A DNA stretch of 64,000 nucleotides, taken from Thiotrichales bacterium. Lineage in GTDB: Bacteria > Pseudomonadota > Gammaproteobacteria > Francisellales > CACEW01. Each line of letters starts with the position of its first letter. The first letter of the stretch is position 1. The stretch covers positions 49,786-113,785 of the forward strand of contig CANJVU010000005.1 of assembly GCA_947478525.1 (NCBI GenBank). Direction: 5' to 3'. The notes under the pieces are model-generated. The model saw only the letters and a program-made list of their open reading frames with translations. It did no database searches and was not told where the DNA came from. A program made the position numbers and the translations under genes. Shown one piece after another: positions 1 through 9,666 of the stretch.

Positions 1-714
1 AGCAATGATTAAGCCATCGAGCGGTTGTGTTAACAGGGCATCTAAGATATTGGCGGATAAGCCGGGGAATAAATTCAAATGGGCAATCAAAGGGTGACGA
101 ATCAAACGCAGTTGCATTGGTGTGGTTGGTACGCTTAACAGGTTATGGTCATACAAACTCAGTTCGACACCACTTTGTCCTAAAATGGGATAGTTGGGGG
201 AGGTAAAAGCATGGATGCGATTGGCATCGGTTTTACGGCTGCGATTGCCGCGTAGGAGTTCACGGTCAAAGTAAATGCAGACTTCAGGAATGGCATAATG
301 TTGGATGTACAGCAGGCTGTCGATAATGTTTTGCATGGCATCGGTGCGCACGTGGCCGAGCGGCAATTGTGAGCCAGTACAAATCACCGGTTTGGCGAGA
401 TGTTCCAGCATAAAGGAGAGTGCGGAAGCGGTATAAGCCAAAGTGTCGGTACCGTGTAATACCAAAAAACCATCGTAATGATCATAATGTTTGGCAATAT
501 CATTGGCAATTTTAACCCAATCAGTCGGCGCCATATTGGCTGAATCCATTAGCGGGCTGTATTCGAGAATGGTAATTGTTGGCAAATCTTGCGCATAGGG
601 TTTAAGCAGCAGCGGCAGCGTTTGTGTTAGATATCCAATGGCAGGGGCATAGCCATGAGCGGTAGCTTGCATCCCAATGGTGCCGCCGGTGTTGATGACC
701 AATACTTTTTTCAT
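1..714 (-). CDS. ansA: L-asparaginase, type I (3' end cut by window edge)
   Basis: Hydrolyses L-asparagine to aspartate and ammonia in the cytoplasm. Read on the minus strand the product begins MKKVLVINTGGTIGM, the N-terminal nucleophile loop of asparaginases with Thr in TGGTIG. The second signature HGTDTLAYTASALSFML follows near residue 85, and the CTGSQLP segment after it is typical of the cytosolic type I enzyme. About 238 residues are visible of a usual 330-340, so the C-terminus lies beyond position 1. The start ATG overlaps the TGA stop of the upstream methyltransferase gene by 4 bases (ATGA), which implies translational coupling. Confidence 0.9.
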   Translation of the reverse strand, partial: MKKVLVINTGGTIGMQATAHGYAPAIGYLTQTLPLLLKPYAQDLPTITILEYSPLMDSANMAPTDWVKIANDIAKHYDHYDGFLVLHGTDTLAYTASALSFMLEHLAKPVICTGSQLPLGHVRTDAMQNIIDSLLYIQHYAIPEVCIYFDRELLRGNRSRKTDANRIHAFTSPNYPILGQSGVELSLYDHNLLSVPTTPMQLRLIRHPLIAHLNLFPGLSANILDALLTQPLDGLIIA

Positions 715-1988
715 GATGGTTTCTCGTGGTGTTGTAACACTGCAACGAACAATGTGTCACTGTTTTCTGCAGGGCAACCCAATAGCGTTTGATGTATCAG
801 GCTAAAGTGAGGATGGTTTTGTAAAAATTGCTCGATAATGGCTTCGTTTTCCTCAATTAAAAAGCTACAGGTTGAGTATACCAGGCGGCCATTGGGTTTA
901 ACCGTTTTTGAGACGTTCGATACAATTTGTAGTTGCAGCTGGTTCAACGCGGGCAGTCCGGTTAAGTCAAAACGCCACTTCGCATCTGGGTTGCGGCGCC
1001 AGGTGCCGGAAGAAGAGCAGGGGGCGTCGACCAATGCCCAGTCAAAGCCGTTCATTTTTTGAATTTCTTTTGGGAACTCAGGTAATTCAGGTTGTGTCCA
1101 ATCCCAAGCAAACGTGCGTACGTTAACAAACTCGCCTTTTTTAGCGCGACGTTTGATTTCAGGGAGTTTGTGTTCGCGAATATCACACGCATATACCGCG
1201 CCTTGGTTGTTCAAAGTTGCCGCGATTTGCATGGTTTTGCCACCGCCACCAGCACAGGCATCTAAAACGTAAGATTTGCTGTGTTCAGGCGCAATGGCAT
1301 CGCCAATCATCTGGCTGCCCAGGTCTTGAATTTCAATCTGACCTTGCTGATAGGCGGGCAATTCATATAAACCTTTTGTGCCAGAGACTGCCAGGGCAAT
1401 GCTGTGGGTGAGTTGACGCTGTTTCATTACGCTCAGACCATTTTGTTGTAATTGCGTTAATACTTCCGTCAGTTGGTCGGCTTTTTTGAGCCGTATCCAC
1501 AGCGGTGGCTGGGTATCCTGTGCGGTTAAAAAAGTTTGGTATTGCTCATTGGTCCAGCTTTTTTGTTTGCGTTGCGTTAATGCAGGTGTGAGTGCCGGGG
1601 GAATACTGTGCCAGATCAGGTCGGGCGCTGTTGGCGTTGTTCCCGTTAAGCGCAATTCAATGGCTTGAAAAAAACGTTCGGCAGGCGTGCGGCGTAACCA
1701 GGCCACCAGTTTTTGTGGATTACGGTACTGAGACACCGCTTCTGCGCCTTCTTCACAGTAGAGGGCAAATAGCGCGTGGCGTAATCCGGCAAAAAAATAC
1801 TGACTGAGAAATTGCCGGTCACGTTTACCATGCTGCTTGTTTTGTTTAAAATAATGTGCCAGCCAGCGGTCGGCTTGGGGGATGGGTTGTTGACCATGTA
1901 AATGCTCGCTGGCAAGATAGTGTTGCCAGAGTTTATAAAGCGAGAATAATGGCCGGGGTGCTTGAGTGCGTGGTTGAGAGTGTTGCAT
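711..1988 (-). CDS. RsmB/RsmF-like rRNA cytosine-C5 methyltransferase
   Basis: SAM-dependent RNA m5C methyltransferase of the NOL1/NOP2/Sun family, 425 residues. The C-terminal Rossmann domain has the SAM-binding DACAGGGGKT loop, motif IV DAPCSSSGTWRRNPD (about residue 320) and motif VI STCSFLIEENE (about residue 369), so both catalytic cysteines are present. The N-terminal part (YFFAGLRHALFALYCEEG) is a helical domain rather than a clear PUA. The ATG at 1988 is preferred over the upstream start at 2063: it is followed by MQHSQPRT and has AGGAG upstream, though at a long spacing. The gene is coupled to ansA by a 4-base overlap. Closest named relatives are RsmB and RsmF; the exact rRNA position modified cannot be told from sequence. 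Confidence 0.85.
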   Translation of the reverse strand: MQHSQPRTQAPRPLFSLYKLWQHYLASEHLHGQQPIPQADRWLAHYFKQNKQHGKRDRQFLSQYFFAGLRHALFALYCEEGAEAVSQYRNPQKLVAWLRRTPAERFFQAIELRLTGTTPTAPDLIWHSIPPALTPALTQRKQKSWTNEQYQTFLTAQDTQPPLWIRLKKADQLTEVLTQLQQNGLSVMKQRQLTHSIALAVSGTKGLYELPAYQQGQIEIQDLGSQMIGDAIAPEHSKSYVLDACAGGGGKTMQIAATLNNQGAVYACDIREHKLPEIKRRAKKGEFVNVRTFAWDWTQPELPEFPKEIQKMNGFDWALVDAPCSSSGTWRRNPDAKWRFDLTGLPALNQLQLQIVSNVSKTVKPNGRLVYSTCSFLIEENEAIIEQFLQNHPHFSLIHQTLLGCPAENSDTLFVAVLQHHEKPS

Positions 1989-2068
1989 GAAAAAGGGTGC
2001 TCCTGTGATGGTTGCAATAGTGTACGCTTTATCAATCGATGAGGGAACCTTTCTCTGATACAAAATCC

Positions 2069-2096
2069 TTGTGACAAAACGATCATGTGCTATACT
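2069..2096 (+). promoter_or_regulatory. Probable sigma-70 promoter of mlaA
   Basis: TTGTGA (2069-2074), 16-base spacer, then TATACT (2091-2096) with an extended -10 TG at 2088-2089. It lies 30 bases before the mlaA start in the gap divergent from the methyltransferase gene. Confidence 0.6.
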
Positions 2097-2127
2097 CCGT
2101 AAGGTTTTTAATGGTTAAAGGATAATT

Positions 2128-3012
2128 ATGCGTAAGCAATTGGGTTTGCCGCTATTGGCGCTTTCTGTTCTAATGCTATCAGGATGTGCGACGACGGCTT
2201 CTACAGAGCAGCCCAATCCCTATCCAGACCCTTTGCAACCGTACAATCGCGCGGTTTTTAAATTTAATGATGATTTTACCAAGGCGTTTGTGATTCCGGT
2301 CACTGATGCCTATACTTACTCTGTACCCTCGGTTGGTCGTAATGCTATTCATAATTTCTTTCAAAATGCCGGCACGTTGCCGGACATTGCCAATGATATC
2401 TTACAGTTGAATTTTCATTACATGGTGATCGATACCGCGCGGTTAATCATTAACACAACCTTGGGTGTTGGCGGTCTGTTTGACGTGGCGTCACAAAATG
2501 GTATCTACGCGCATCCACAATCGTTTGGTTATACCTTGGAAAAATGGGGTTGGAAAAATTCTTCTTATTTTGTCATTCCTATCATTGGCCCCTCTACGGT
2601 TAATGGTGTTGTTGGTATGGTGCCTAATATTTATATGTCACCGACCGGTTACATTAAACCAATCTGGGCGCGACATGTGGTGAATGGCGTTAATATTGTA
2701 CAGGTGGCATCTGACGTTGTGCCTCAGCAGCAGGCGTTAATGGCGATTTCGCTCGACCCTTATGTGGCCTTGCGCAACGCGTATATGCAAAATAACGAGT
2801 ATATTAATCAACAAATCCAGTATGATGGACATCCACCAGCAGAAGATATGTTGGCGCATCCAATGGCTTTGCTCCCCACTGATGCGCACTCCGTGACGGA
2901 AAAAGATGTGAAACGCAAGAAAGCCAAAAAAGCGATTAACAATGCCATGAAAAAAGCGTTGGAAGTTAATCCATATCAAGCTGCTGTGAATGCTCCAGTA
3001 ACCACTAGCTAG
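2128..3012 (+). CDS. mlaA: MlaA/VacJ outer-membrane lipoprotein
   Basis: Outer-membrane lipoprotein that removes misplaced phospholipid from the outer leaflet for retrograde transport by the Mla system. Residues 1-20 form a lipoprotein signal with lipobox LSGC (Cys20). The MlaA core follows: DPLQPYNRAVFKFND, then a long segment around GTLPDIANDILQ, LGVGGLFDVASQNG and SFGYTLEKWG, the usual family landmarks. At 294 residues it is longer than E. coli MlaA (251) because of a lysine-rich C-terminal tail (KDVKRKKAKKAINNAMKKA). The Mla ABC transporter genes are not in this window. It probably heads a transcript with the PfkB kinase 7 bases downstream. Confidence 0.92.
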   Translation: MRKQLGLPLLALSVLMLSGCATTASTEQPNPYPDPLQPYNRAVFKFNDDFTKAFVIPVTDAYTYSVPSVGRNAIHNFFQNAGTLPDIANDILQLNFHYMVIDTARLIINTTLGVGGLFDVASQNGIYAHPQSFGYTLEKWGWKNSSYFVIPIIGPSTVNGVVGMVPNIYMSPTGYIKPIWARHVVNGVNIVQVASDVVPQQQALMAISLDPYVALRNAYMQNNEYINQQIQYDGHPPAEDMLAHPMALLPTDAHSVTEKDVKRKKAKKAINNAMKKALEVNPYQAAVNAPVTTS

Positions 3013-3019
3013 GGGGATT

Positions 3020-4033
3020 ATGAAAAAAGTATTTGTGATCGGCGGGGCGACGTTAGACACTATTATTACCTATGAAGACATGGAAACCATCGTACATAAA
3101 CGCAAAGGCTCAGAAGCGTCTTATTTGTTGTTGGGCGAAGGTAAAAAAATTGAAGTGTTGCAGCAGCATTATTTTAGTGGCGGTGGGGCCACCAATGCGG
3201 CGGTATCGTTTAAAAAATTAGGTTTGGATGTCAGTCTGCTTTGTAAAATCGGCCGTGATGCGCCGGGTGAAGTGGTCAAAAAAGAATTGGCGGATTATGG
3301 CATCGATTTGTCAAAGTTGGTGTATTCTGACACCGAAGGTACCGCTAGCTCTTTTGTGGTGCCGTCGTTGCAAGGCGATCGTACGGTGTTTGCGTATCGC
3401 GGTGCCAGCACTACATTGTTATCGGGCGAGTTGCCATTGGATCAGCTGAAACAATATGATTTTTTGTATATCACTTCGCTGAGCAAGCAAGCCGCAGAGT
3501 GTTTGCCGGATATTGTAACGGCAGCAAAAAAACAAAATGTACCGGTGGCGATTAATCCAGGTATTAGTCAACTCACCCTGGGGGTGGGAAGTTTGAAAGA
3601 AGCATTGTCTAGTATTGATATTTTGATTTTAAATTATGAAGAAGCCGAGCAGTTTATGGCATCTTTATTTAAAGAGCTGCGATTTAATATTCAGCAATTT
3701 TTTAAGGCAGTATTGAAATTAGGGCCACGCATTGTGGTAGTGACCAATGGTGCCGAAGGGGTATATGTAGCCACGCCGGAGCAATGGTACTTTCACCCCA
3801 GCCTGCCCACCAAAGTAGTCAATACCCTGGGTGCCGGTGATGCCTTTGGTTCTTGTTTTGTCGGTTCCATTTATACGGGAATGTCGGTAAAAGAAGCCAT
3901 GACTGCAGGGCTGTTGAATAGTGCGTCGGTGATCAGTTATTCAGGTGCTAAGACGGGATTGTTAACTGCTGCGCAACTTCGTGAAAAACAGTCTATACTA
4001 CAGGATGTTGGATTAACCGAAACCAAATGGTAG
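3020..4033 (+). CDS. PfkB-family carbohydrate kinase
   Basis: ATP-dependent sugar or nucleoside kinase of the ribokinase/PfkB fold, 337 residues. The N-terminal signature is seen in FSGGGATNAAVSFKKLG (substrate glycine loop, about residue 54). The C-terminal signature VVNTLGAGDAFGSCF (about residue 270) carries the catalytic Asp of GAGDAFG. Substrate is not evident; the family includes ribokinase, adenosine kinase and fructokinase. SD GGGGG sits 4 bases before ATG, and the start is only 7 bases after the mlaA stop, so the two are co-transcribed. Confidence 0.85.
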   Translation: MKKVFVIGGATLDTIITYEDMETIVHKRKGSEASYLLLGEGKKIEVLQQHYFSGGGATNAAVSFKKLGLDVSLLCKIGRDAPGEVVKKELADYGIDLSKLVYSDTEGTASSFVVPSLQGDRTVFAYRGASTTLLSGELPLDQLKQYDFLYITSLSKQAAECLPDIVTAAKKQNVPVAINPGISQLTLGVGSLKEALSSIDILILNYEEAEQFMASLFKELRFNIQQFFKAVLKLGPRIVVVTNGAEGVYVATPEQWYFHPSLPTKVVNTLGAGDAFGSCFVGSIYTGMSVKEAMTAGLLNSASVISYSGAKTGLLTAAQLREKQSILQDVGLTETKW

Positions 4034-4042
4034 GGATAAAAA

Positions 4043-4675
4043 ATGAATAGGCGTACAGTATCATTAATGATGTTGAGTGGTTTATTGGCATTACCCACGT
4101 TGGCGCTTGCTGATGGCGGTGAAGCGGTCGGTACTTATTTAACTTCTGCCAATACTTCATCTTCGATTGATGGGGGTAATTTGAATTCCCCGCCACAAAC
4201 CTGGGTAAAGCTAAATCCTATGACGATGGGTATCACTGGAAGCAAAACCAACACGAATTCATATTCTGGGGGTGGAAGTAGTGGTTCTTCGTCGATTGCA
4301 ATTACCATTGCCAATAATGGCGGTGTCCCTCTTTATCTTTATGTATCTACCTCTATGTTATCATCGCCGATTAGCATGAGCACTCAGACTTTTGGTCAAG
4401 TATCCGTTAGTCAGTCAGTGAATTATGCGGCAATCACGCCACCCCCTAGCAATTTTAACCAAACATTCAATCCTAACTTTACACTTTACTTATACGTTAG
4501 CACCAGCAGCTCTTCTTATTCTGTGCTTACGGCTTGCCAAAACCCAACCAGTAGCAGCGGACCTACCGTACAAACGACAGGATCTGGTTCGCAGGCTGGG
4601 GTTGTGGCTAATACCCCAACTGCAAATATTACCTTAACGGTAAGTAGTAGTACGTGTCAGGTGTCATATACTTAA
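4043..4675 (+). CDS. Secreted Ser/Thr/Gly-rich protein of unknown function
   Basis: A 210-residue exported protein that I do not recognise. Residues 1-23 are a Sec signal peptide (Arg-rich start, hydrophobic core, cleavage probably after LALA). The mature part is strongly enriched in Ser, Thr, Asn and Gly and predicted to be beta-rich. It carries a repeated motif LYLYVSTS at about residues 97 and 149, and two cysteines near the C-terminus (LTACQNP, SSTCQVS) that could form a disulfide. It starts 9 bases after the kinase stop, suggesting a three-gene transcript with mlaA. No enzymatic motif is visible; a surface or periplasmic structural role is a guess. Confidence 0.65.
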   Translation: MNRRTVSLMMLSGLLALPTLALADGGEAVGTYLTSANTSSSIDGGNLNSPPQTWVKLNPMTMGITGSKTNTNSYSGGGSSGSSSIAITIANNGGVPLYLYVSTSMLSSPISMSTQTFGQVSVSQSVNYAAITPPPSNFNQTFNPNFTLYLYVSTSSSSYSVLTACQNPTSSSGPTVQTTGSGSQAGVVANTPTANITLTVSSSTCQVSYT

Positions 4676-4690
4676 AAATATTTCTCCCCT

Positions 4691-4718
4691 TTGCAGGTTA
4701 CCCCAAAAAGCGTATCAT
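4691..4718 (+). promoter_or_regulatory. Candidate promoter of the glutamate dehydrogenase gene
   Basis: TTGCAG (4691-4696), 16-base spacer, TATCAT (4713-4718). It is followed by SD AGGTGG at about 4737-4742, ahead of the ATG at 4750. Confidence 0.45.
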
Positions 4719-4749
4719 ATAGCCATTTCAACACTGAGGTGGTTTTTGT

Positions 4750-7700
4750 ATGCCGTTACTTTCTCAAAACAGTCCTGCGTTTTCTGCGTTAATTAAACAT
4801 ATTCAAGCTAAGTTGCCTGCTGCACAAGCGGTACAGGTGATTAAGTTTGTTACGCATCATTACTCCAGCATTGCCGATGAAGAGCTGGCAGAGCACCCGC
4901 TGGAAGATTTGTACGCATCGGTATTGCTGCAGTGGCAAACCATGGCGCAGCGCAGTGTTAGCGATATTAGCTGTCGCATTGAGAATCCGACCCTTAAAAC
5001 CCACGGTTGGCAGTCACCCCATACCATCATTACCTTGTGTCAAACAGACCGGCCATTTTTGGTGGATTCAATGTTAGTGGCCTTGGCTCGTTTGGGCATC
5101 CATGTGCATTTTCTGGTGCATTGTGGTTGTTTGCCGGTACAGCGCGATGCTGCAGGCAAGCTGGTGCAAGTGTTTGCTAAAACCGATCAGGTACCAAAAG
5201 AAGCGGTTGCTGAAGCGGTAATTTATGTTGAAATTGACCGTCAAGTCGATGATCCAAAAGTAATAGCTGCTTTACAGCAAAAGCTAATTGAGATCATGCA
5301 AGATGTGAAGGTTGCGACGAATGACTATCCTGCCATGCGTGAACGTTTGGCATCTGAAATTCAACGTCTACGCAGCAACCCGGCTAAGATCGATGCAACA
5401 ATGTTGGATGAATACCTGGAGTTTTTGAGTTGGATCGACAATGATCATTTTACTTTTTTGGGTCAGGCAGATGTGGTGTTGCCGGCGAAGGGCAGCAAAG
5501 AACCAATGCATTTTAAACCAGGCAGTGGCCTTGGATTATTTCGCCACCAACATTGGTTGGATGCAAAAGATTTTGCTGATGGTTTTTTAGTGGCGCGCGA
5601 TCAGATTTTTTCCTCCCAACCCATTTTGGTTTCAAAGTCGGCGCTGGAATCTACCGTACATCGTGGTGTTAAACTGGACGTGATCAGCATCAAGCAGTTT
5701 GATCAGGGTAAAGTGGTCGGTGAAACGCGCTTTATCGGGCTTTATACTTCAGCGGCTTATCATAGTGATGTGATGAATATCCCGATGTTGCGCCACAAAG
5801 CAGAACGGGTGATTCAGCGTTCGGGTTATTCGTTGAAGGGCCATGATGGCAAAACCCTGCTCAATGTGTTGGATACCTTCCCTCGTGATGAGTTATTTCA
5901 GATTGGTGATGATGAGTTATTCGATACCGCCATTCGCATCATGCAAATACAGGAACGTAACAAAGTACGTTTTTTTATCCGTAAAGAAACTTTTGGTCGT
6001 TATTATTATTGCATGGTATTTTTGCCAAAGGATGCGTATAACAGTGATGTGCGTTTGAAAATGCAGCAGTTATTAATGACCGCTTTGCGGGGTAAAACCG
6101 TCACTTATGAGCAGCATTTATTGGAATCAATATTATGCCGGGTAGATTTTATCATTACCGTCGACCCCACTGAATCGATAACCTTTGATGTCAATGTGTT
6201 GGAACAACAGCTTATTCAAGTGGCACATGATTGGCAAGATCAGCTCAAAACCGCATTAACGCAAACATCTGCTGCGGAGTCAAACGCATTAATTTTATAT
6301 CATAAATATCAACGTGCATTTGCGGTGGGCTATCGTGCCGACTACTCGGGTGAACAGGCCGCCAGCGATATTGTGCATATTGAACAGTTGTTGCAAGAAA
6401 CCGAGCCATTGTCGCTCTATTTTTATCGTGAATCCAATACCAATGAACCTTCTTTACGGTTAAAAGTATTCCATAAAAATACCGGATTGCCATTAACCAC
6501 GGTATTGCCGATCTTGGAAAACATGGGTTTAAAAGTGTTAGAAGAGCGTCCCTATGAAATTAAGCTCAGTGCTGACATCACCGTATGGATGTCCGATTTT
6601 GAATTGCAATTAACTGCCGCTGTCGATCTTGCTGCGATTGAATCGGTTTTTACCGATGCCTTTGTGCGGGTATGGCTCAATCAGGCTGAAAATGATGGCT
6701 TTAACCGGTTGATTGCCATCGCGGGCTTGAGTTGGCATGAAGTGCGTATTTTGAGGGCTTGTGCCCGATATTGGGTGCAAATTGGTTGTCGTTATAGCCA
6801 GCCTTATATTGAAAATGCACTGGCAGATAATGCACATTTAGCGAGATTACTGGTGGCATTGTTTGTAAAACGTTTTGACCCTGCGGAGTCTGCGCAAAAA
6901 CGTCAGCAACAAGTTAAGCAGATTCACCAGCAATTAACGGAGGGTTTAGCTAAAGTCACTAACCTCGATCACGACCGCATTATTCAAAGCTATATCCATA
7001 TTATCGGCGCGATTTTGCGCACCAATCATTTTCAACGTAATGCAGCAGGGCAGTTGAAAGAATGGTTGTCATTTAAGCTGCAACCGGCGCAGATTCCCGA
7101 TATGCCTAAACCAACGCCGAAATTTGAGATTTTTGTGTTTTCGCGTTCGGTGGAAGGGGTGCATTTGCGTATGTCTTCGGTGGCACGTGGGGGGCTGCGT
7201 TGGTCCGATCGTTATGAGGATTTCCGTACCGAAGTATTGAGCTTGATGAAAGCGCAGCAAGTGAAAAATGCGGTGATTGTGCCGATGGGTGCCAAAGGTG
7301 GTTTTGTTGCCAAGTGTTTAAGCAGTTGTGTCGGTCGAGACCAAATTCAACAAGAAGGGGTTAGTGCTTATAAAACCTTTATTCGCGGCTTGCTCGACAT
7401 CACCGATAATGTGGTGGCGGGTAAAATTATCGCGCCGAAAGAAGTGGTGTGCTACGACGAAGAAGATCCTTATTTTGTAGTGGCAGCGGATAAAGGTACG
7501 GCAACCTTTTCTGACATTGCCAACAGCGTCTCTGCAGAATATGGTTTTTGGTTGGGCGATGCGTTTGCCTCTGGCGGTAGCAACGGCTATGACCACAAGA
7601 AAATGGCGATTACGGCGCGCGGTGCTTGGGAGGCGGTGAAACGTAACTTCTTATCGATTGGTCGTGATGTTCAAACTGAACCGTTTACCGTGGTCGGTGT

Positions 7701-9636
7701 GGGGGATATGAGCGGTGATGTATTTGGTAACGGCATGTTATTATCGCCGCAGATTCGTTTATTGGCGGTATTTAATCATCAACATATTTTTATTGATCCC
7801 AACCCAGATGTTACAGTGAGCCTACAAGAACGTCAGCGTTTATTTAATTTACCCCGCTCGACTTGGGCTGACTACAATCGTGAACTGATCAGCCAAGGCG
7901 GGGGTGTGTTTGAGCGTCAGGCCAAAGTGATTGAACTGTCAGTTGAAGCTTGTCAGGCGTTGGGCCTTGAGCAAAATAAAATTGAACCCAGTGAGTTGAT
8001 TCAAGCGATTTTAAAAGCACCGGTAGATTTGCTCTGGAATGGAGGAATTGGTACCTATATCAAAGCCTCTACGGAAAATCATTTTGAGGTGGGTGATCGC
8101 CAAAATGATGCGGTGCGCGTGGATGCCACCGAGTTGCGCTGTAAAGTCATCGGTGAAGGCGGTAACTTGGGGGTAACGCAGCGTGGTCGGATTGAATTTG
8201 CACTGCGTGGTGGTTTGATCAATACCGATGCCATCGATAACTCAGCGGGCGTGGACTGTTCTGACCATGAAGTGAATATCAAAATTTTACTGAATGATTT
8301 GTTGGCGCAGAAGCTTTTAACAGCTGAGCAACGCAATCCATTATTGGCCAGTATGCAAGAAGAGGTTTCGACCTTGGTGCTGCGCAATAATTACGACCAA
8401 ACCCAGACCATTCGTTGCAGTCTGGCGAATGATTCTGAAGGTGTTGATATTTACGCGCGTTTAATCAGTGAGTTGGTGCGCGAAGCGGGGCTGGATCGTC
8501 GCTTGGAAATGATCCCCAGTGATAAAGAATTACAAGCCCGTCGCATTAATGGGCAAGGACTGACTGCGCCTGAATTCGCGGTGTTAATGGCCTATACCAA
8601 GCTGATTATTCGTCGCGTGCTGTTGGGGTCGAAATTGCCGGATGATCCGTATTTCTTTAAATATCTGCGCGCAGAGTTTCCAGAGTGTTTGGCAACCGAT
8701 TATTCAGAAGCCATGAAGCAGCATCGTCTGGCGCGGGAAATCATTGCGGCGCAGGTGACCAATACTTGGGTCAAATATATGGGTATTGATTTTGTGCATC
8801 GCCTGTATGACCAAACCGGTGCGACGGTAGAAATGATTATTCGTGCATTTGAAGTGATGTTGCAGGTATTTAGTGTGCCAACCATTTGGCATCATATTGA
8901 AAAGCTTGATGGTAAAGTGCCGGCACCACTGCAGTATCAAATGATGCAAACATTGCGTCGCTCGTTGCGTCGCTCGGTACGTTGGTTGGTGCGGCATTGT
9001 CGAGAAAATGCTGATATCATGACTTACATTGAAGTGTTGTCACCGCAAATTGCTAAACTGCGTCATATGCAGGTGCATTTATTAGATGAAAAAAGTCGCT
9101 TGGCACGGCAGGAAAGACTGCAGCAGTACCACGAACAAGGTGTCCCTAAAGCGTTGGCCAGTCAGATTATTGGTTTTGATGTGGCGTCTCCAGTATTTGA
9201 CGTTATTGAAATCTCCTTAAACAATGAATTGCCGTTAGAAAAAGTAGCAGCAGTATATGGCGAGTTGAATCAACAGCTATCTTTGGCCTGGCTGAGAGAG
9301 TGTTTGTTAGGGTTTGCTGCGCGCGATGATTATTGGGAAATTCTTTCCAGTTCGGCATTGCGGGATGATTTGGATCGCTGCCAAAGTTTCTTGACGCGGA
9401 GTGTCTTGGAATCAACGGCGGAAGATTTGCCGGTGGAGCAACGTGTTACCGCGTGGATTGAGCATTATCGCTTTATTGTGCGTCGTTGGTTGTATCAGGT
9501 AGATGAGTTTAAACTCAATAAACCAGATTTGGTCAAGTTGATTACGGCGTTGCGTAGTTTGTCAGATATGATGGAAACAGTGAAAGTAAGTCAAAATTTA
9601 CGCACCTATCGTCGCTTGGCAACGTTTGCGAAATAA
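4750..9636 (+). CDS. gdhB: NAD-specific glutamate dehydrogenase, large type
   Basis: Oxidatively deaminates glutamate to 2-oxoglutarate and ammonia using NAD+, feeding amino-acid carbon to the TCA cycle. At 1628 residues it belongs to the roughly 180 kDa bacterial GDH class. The N-terminal half contains ACT-like regulatory regions (CQTDRPFLVDSML near residue 98). The catalytic block contains ARGGLRWSDRYEDFRTEV (about 810) and PMGAKGGFV with the catalytic Lys (about 846). The nucleotide-binding part shows VGVGDMSGDVFGNGM (about 981) and VIGEGGNLGVTQRGR (about 1130). It stands alone on its transcript, followed 30 bases later by lysS. With the asparaginase at the window start it suggests amino acids as a carbon source. 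Confidence 0.95.
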   Translation: MPLLSQNSPAFSALIKHIQAKLPAAQAVQVIKFVTHHYSSIADEELAEHPLEDLYASVLLQWQTMAQRSVSDISCRIENPTLKTHGWQSPHTIITLCQTDRPFLVDSMLVALARLGIHVHFLVHCGCLPVQRDAAGKLVQVFAKTDQVPKEAVAEAVIYVEIDRQVDDPKVIAALQQKLIEIMQDVKVATNDYPAMRERLASEIQRLRSNPAKIDATMLDEYLEFLSWIDNDHFTFLGQADVVLPAKGSKEPMHFKPGSGLGLFRHQHWLDAKDFADGFLVARDQIFSSQPILVSKSALESTVHRGVKLDVISIKQFDQGKVVGETRFIGLYTSAAYHSDVMNIPMLRHKAERVIQRSGYSLKGHDGKTLLNVLDTFPRDELFQIGDDELFDTAIRIMQIQERNKVRFFIRKETFGRYYYCMVFLPKDAYNSDVRLKMQQLLMTALRGKTVTYEQHLLESILCRVDFIITVDPTESITFDVNVLEQQLIQVAHDWQDQLKTALTQTSAAESNALILYHKYQRAFAVGYRADYSGEQAASDIVHIEQLLQETEPLSLYFYRESNTNEPSLRLKVFHKNTGLPLTTVLPILENMGLKVLEERPYEIKLSADITVWMSDFELQLTAAVDLAAIESVFTDAFVRVWLNQAENDGFNRLIAIAGLSWHEVRILRACARYWVQIGCRYSQPYIENALADNAHLARLLVALFVKRFDPAESAQKRQQQVKQIHQQLTEGLAKVTNLDHDRIIQSYIHIIGAILRTNHFQRNAAGQLKEWLSFKLQPAQIPDMPKPTPKFEIFVFSRSVEGVHLRMSSVARGGLRWSDRYEDFRTEVLSLMKAQQVKNAVIVPMGAKGGFVAKCLSSCVGRDQIQQEGVSAYKTFIRGLLDITDNVVAGKIIAPKEVVCYDEEDPYFVVAADKGTATFSDIANSVSAEYGFWLGDAFASGGSNGYDHKKMAITARGAWEAVKRNFLSIGRDVQTEPFTVVGVGDMSGDVFGNGMLLSPQIRLLAVFNHQHIFIDPNPDVTVSLQERQRLFNLPRSTWADYNRELISQGGGVFERQAKVIELSVEACQALGLEQNKIEPSELIQAILKAPVDLLWNGGIGTYIKASTENHFEVGDRQNDAVRVDATELRCKVIGEGGNLGVTQRGRIEFALRGGLINTDAIDNSAGVDCSDHEVNIKILLNDLLAQKLLTAEQRNPLLASMQEEVSTLVLRNNYDQTQTIRCSLANDSEGVDIYARLISELVREAGLDRRLEMIPSDKELQARRINGQGLTAPEFAVLMAYTKLIIRRVLLGSKLPDDPYFFKYLRAEFPECLATDYSEAMKQHRLAREIIAAQVTNTWVKYMGIDFVHRLYDQTGATVEMIIRAFEVMLQVFSVPTIWHHIEKLDGKVPAPLQYQMMQTLRRSLRRSVRWLVRHCRENADIMTYIEVLSPQIAKLRHMQVHLLDEKSRLARQERLQQYHEQGVPKALASQIIGFDVASPVFDVIEISLNNELPLEKVAAVYGELNQQLSLAWLRECLLGFAARDDYWEILSSSALRDDLDRCQSFLTRSVLESTAEDLPVEQRVTAWIEHYRFIVRRWLYQVDEFKLNKPDLVKLITALRSLSDMMETVKVSQNLRTYRRLATFAK

Positions 9637-9666
9637 AAAATAATTTTATAGTATTAGGATGCTCAC

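Noticed and set aside
1646..2086. 146-codon minus-strand frame overlapping the methyltransferase gene
   Set aside because: Lies in another phase of a gene with clear motifs, low-quality composition, no SD.
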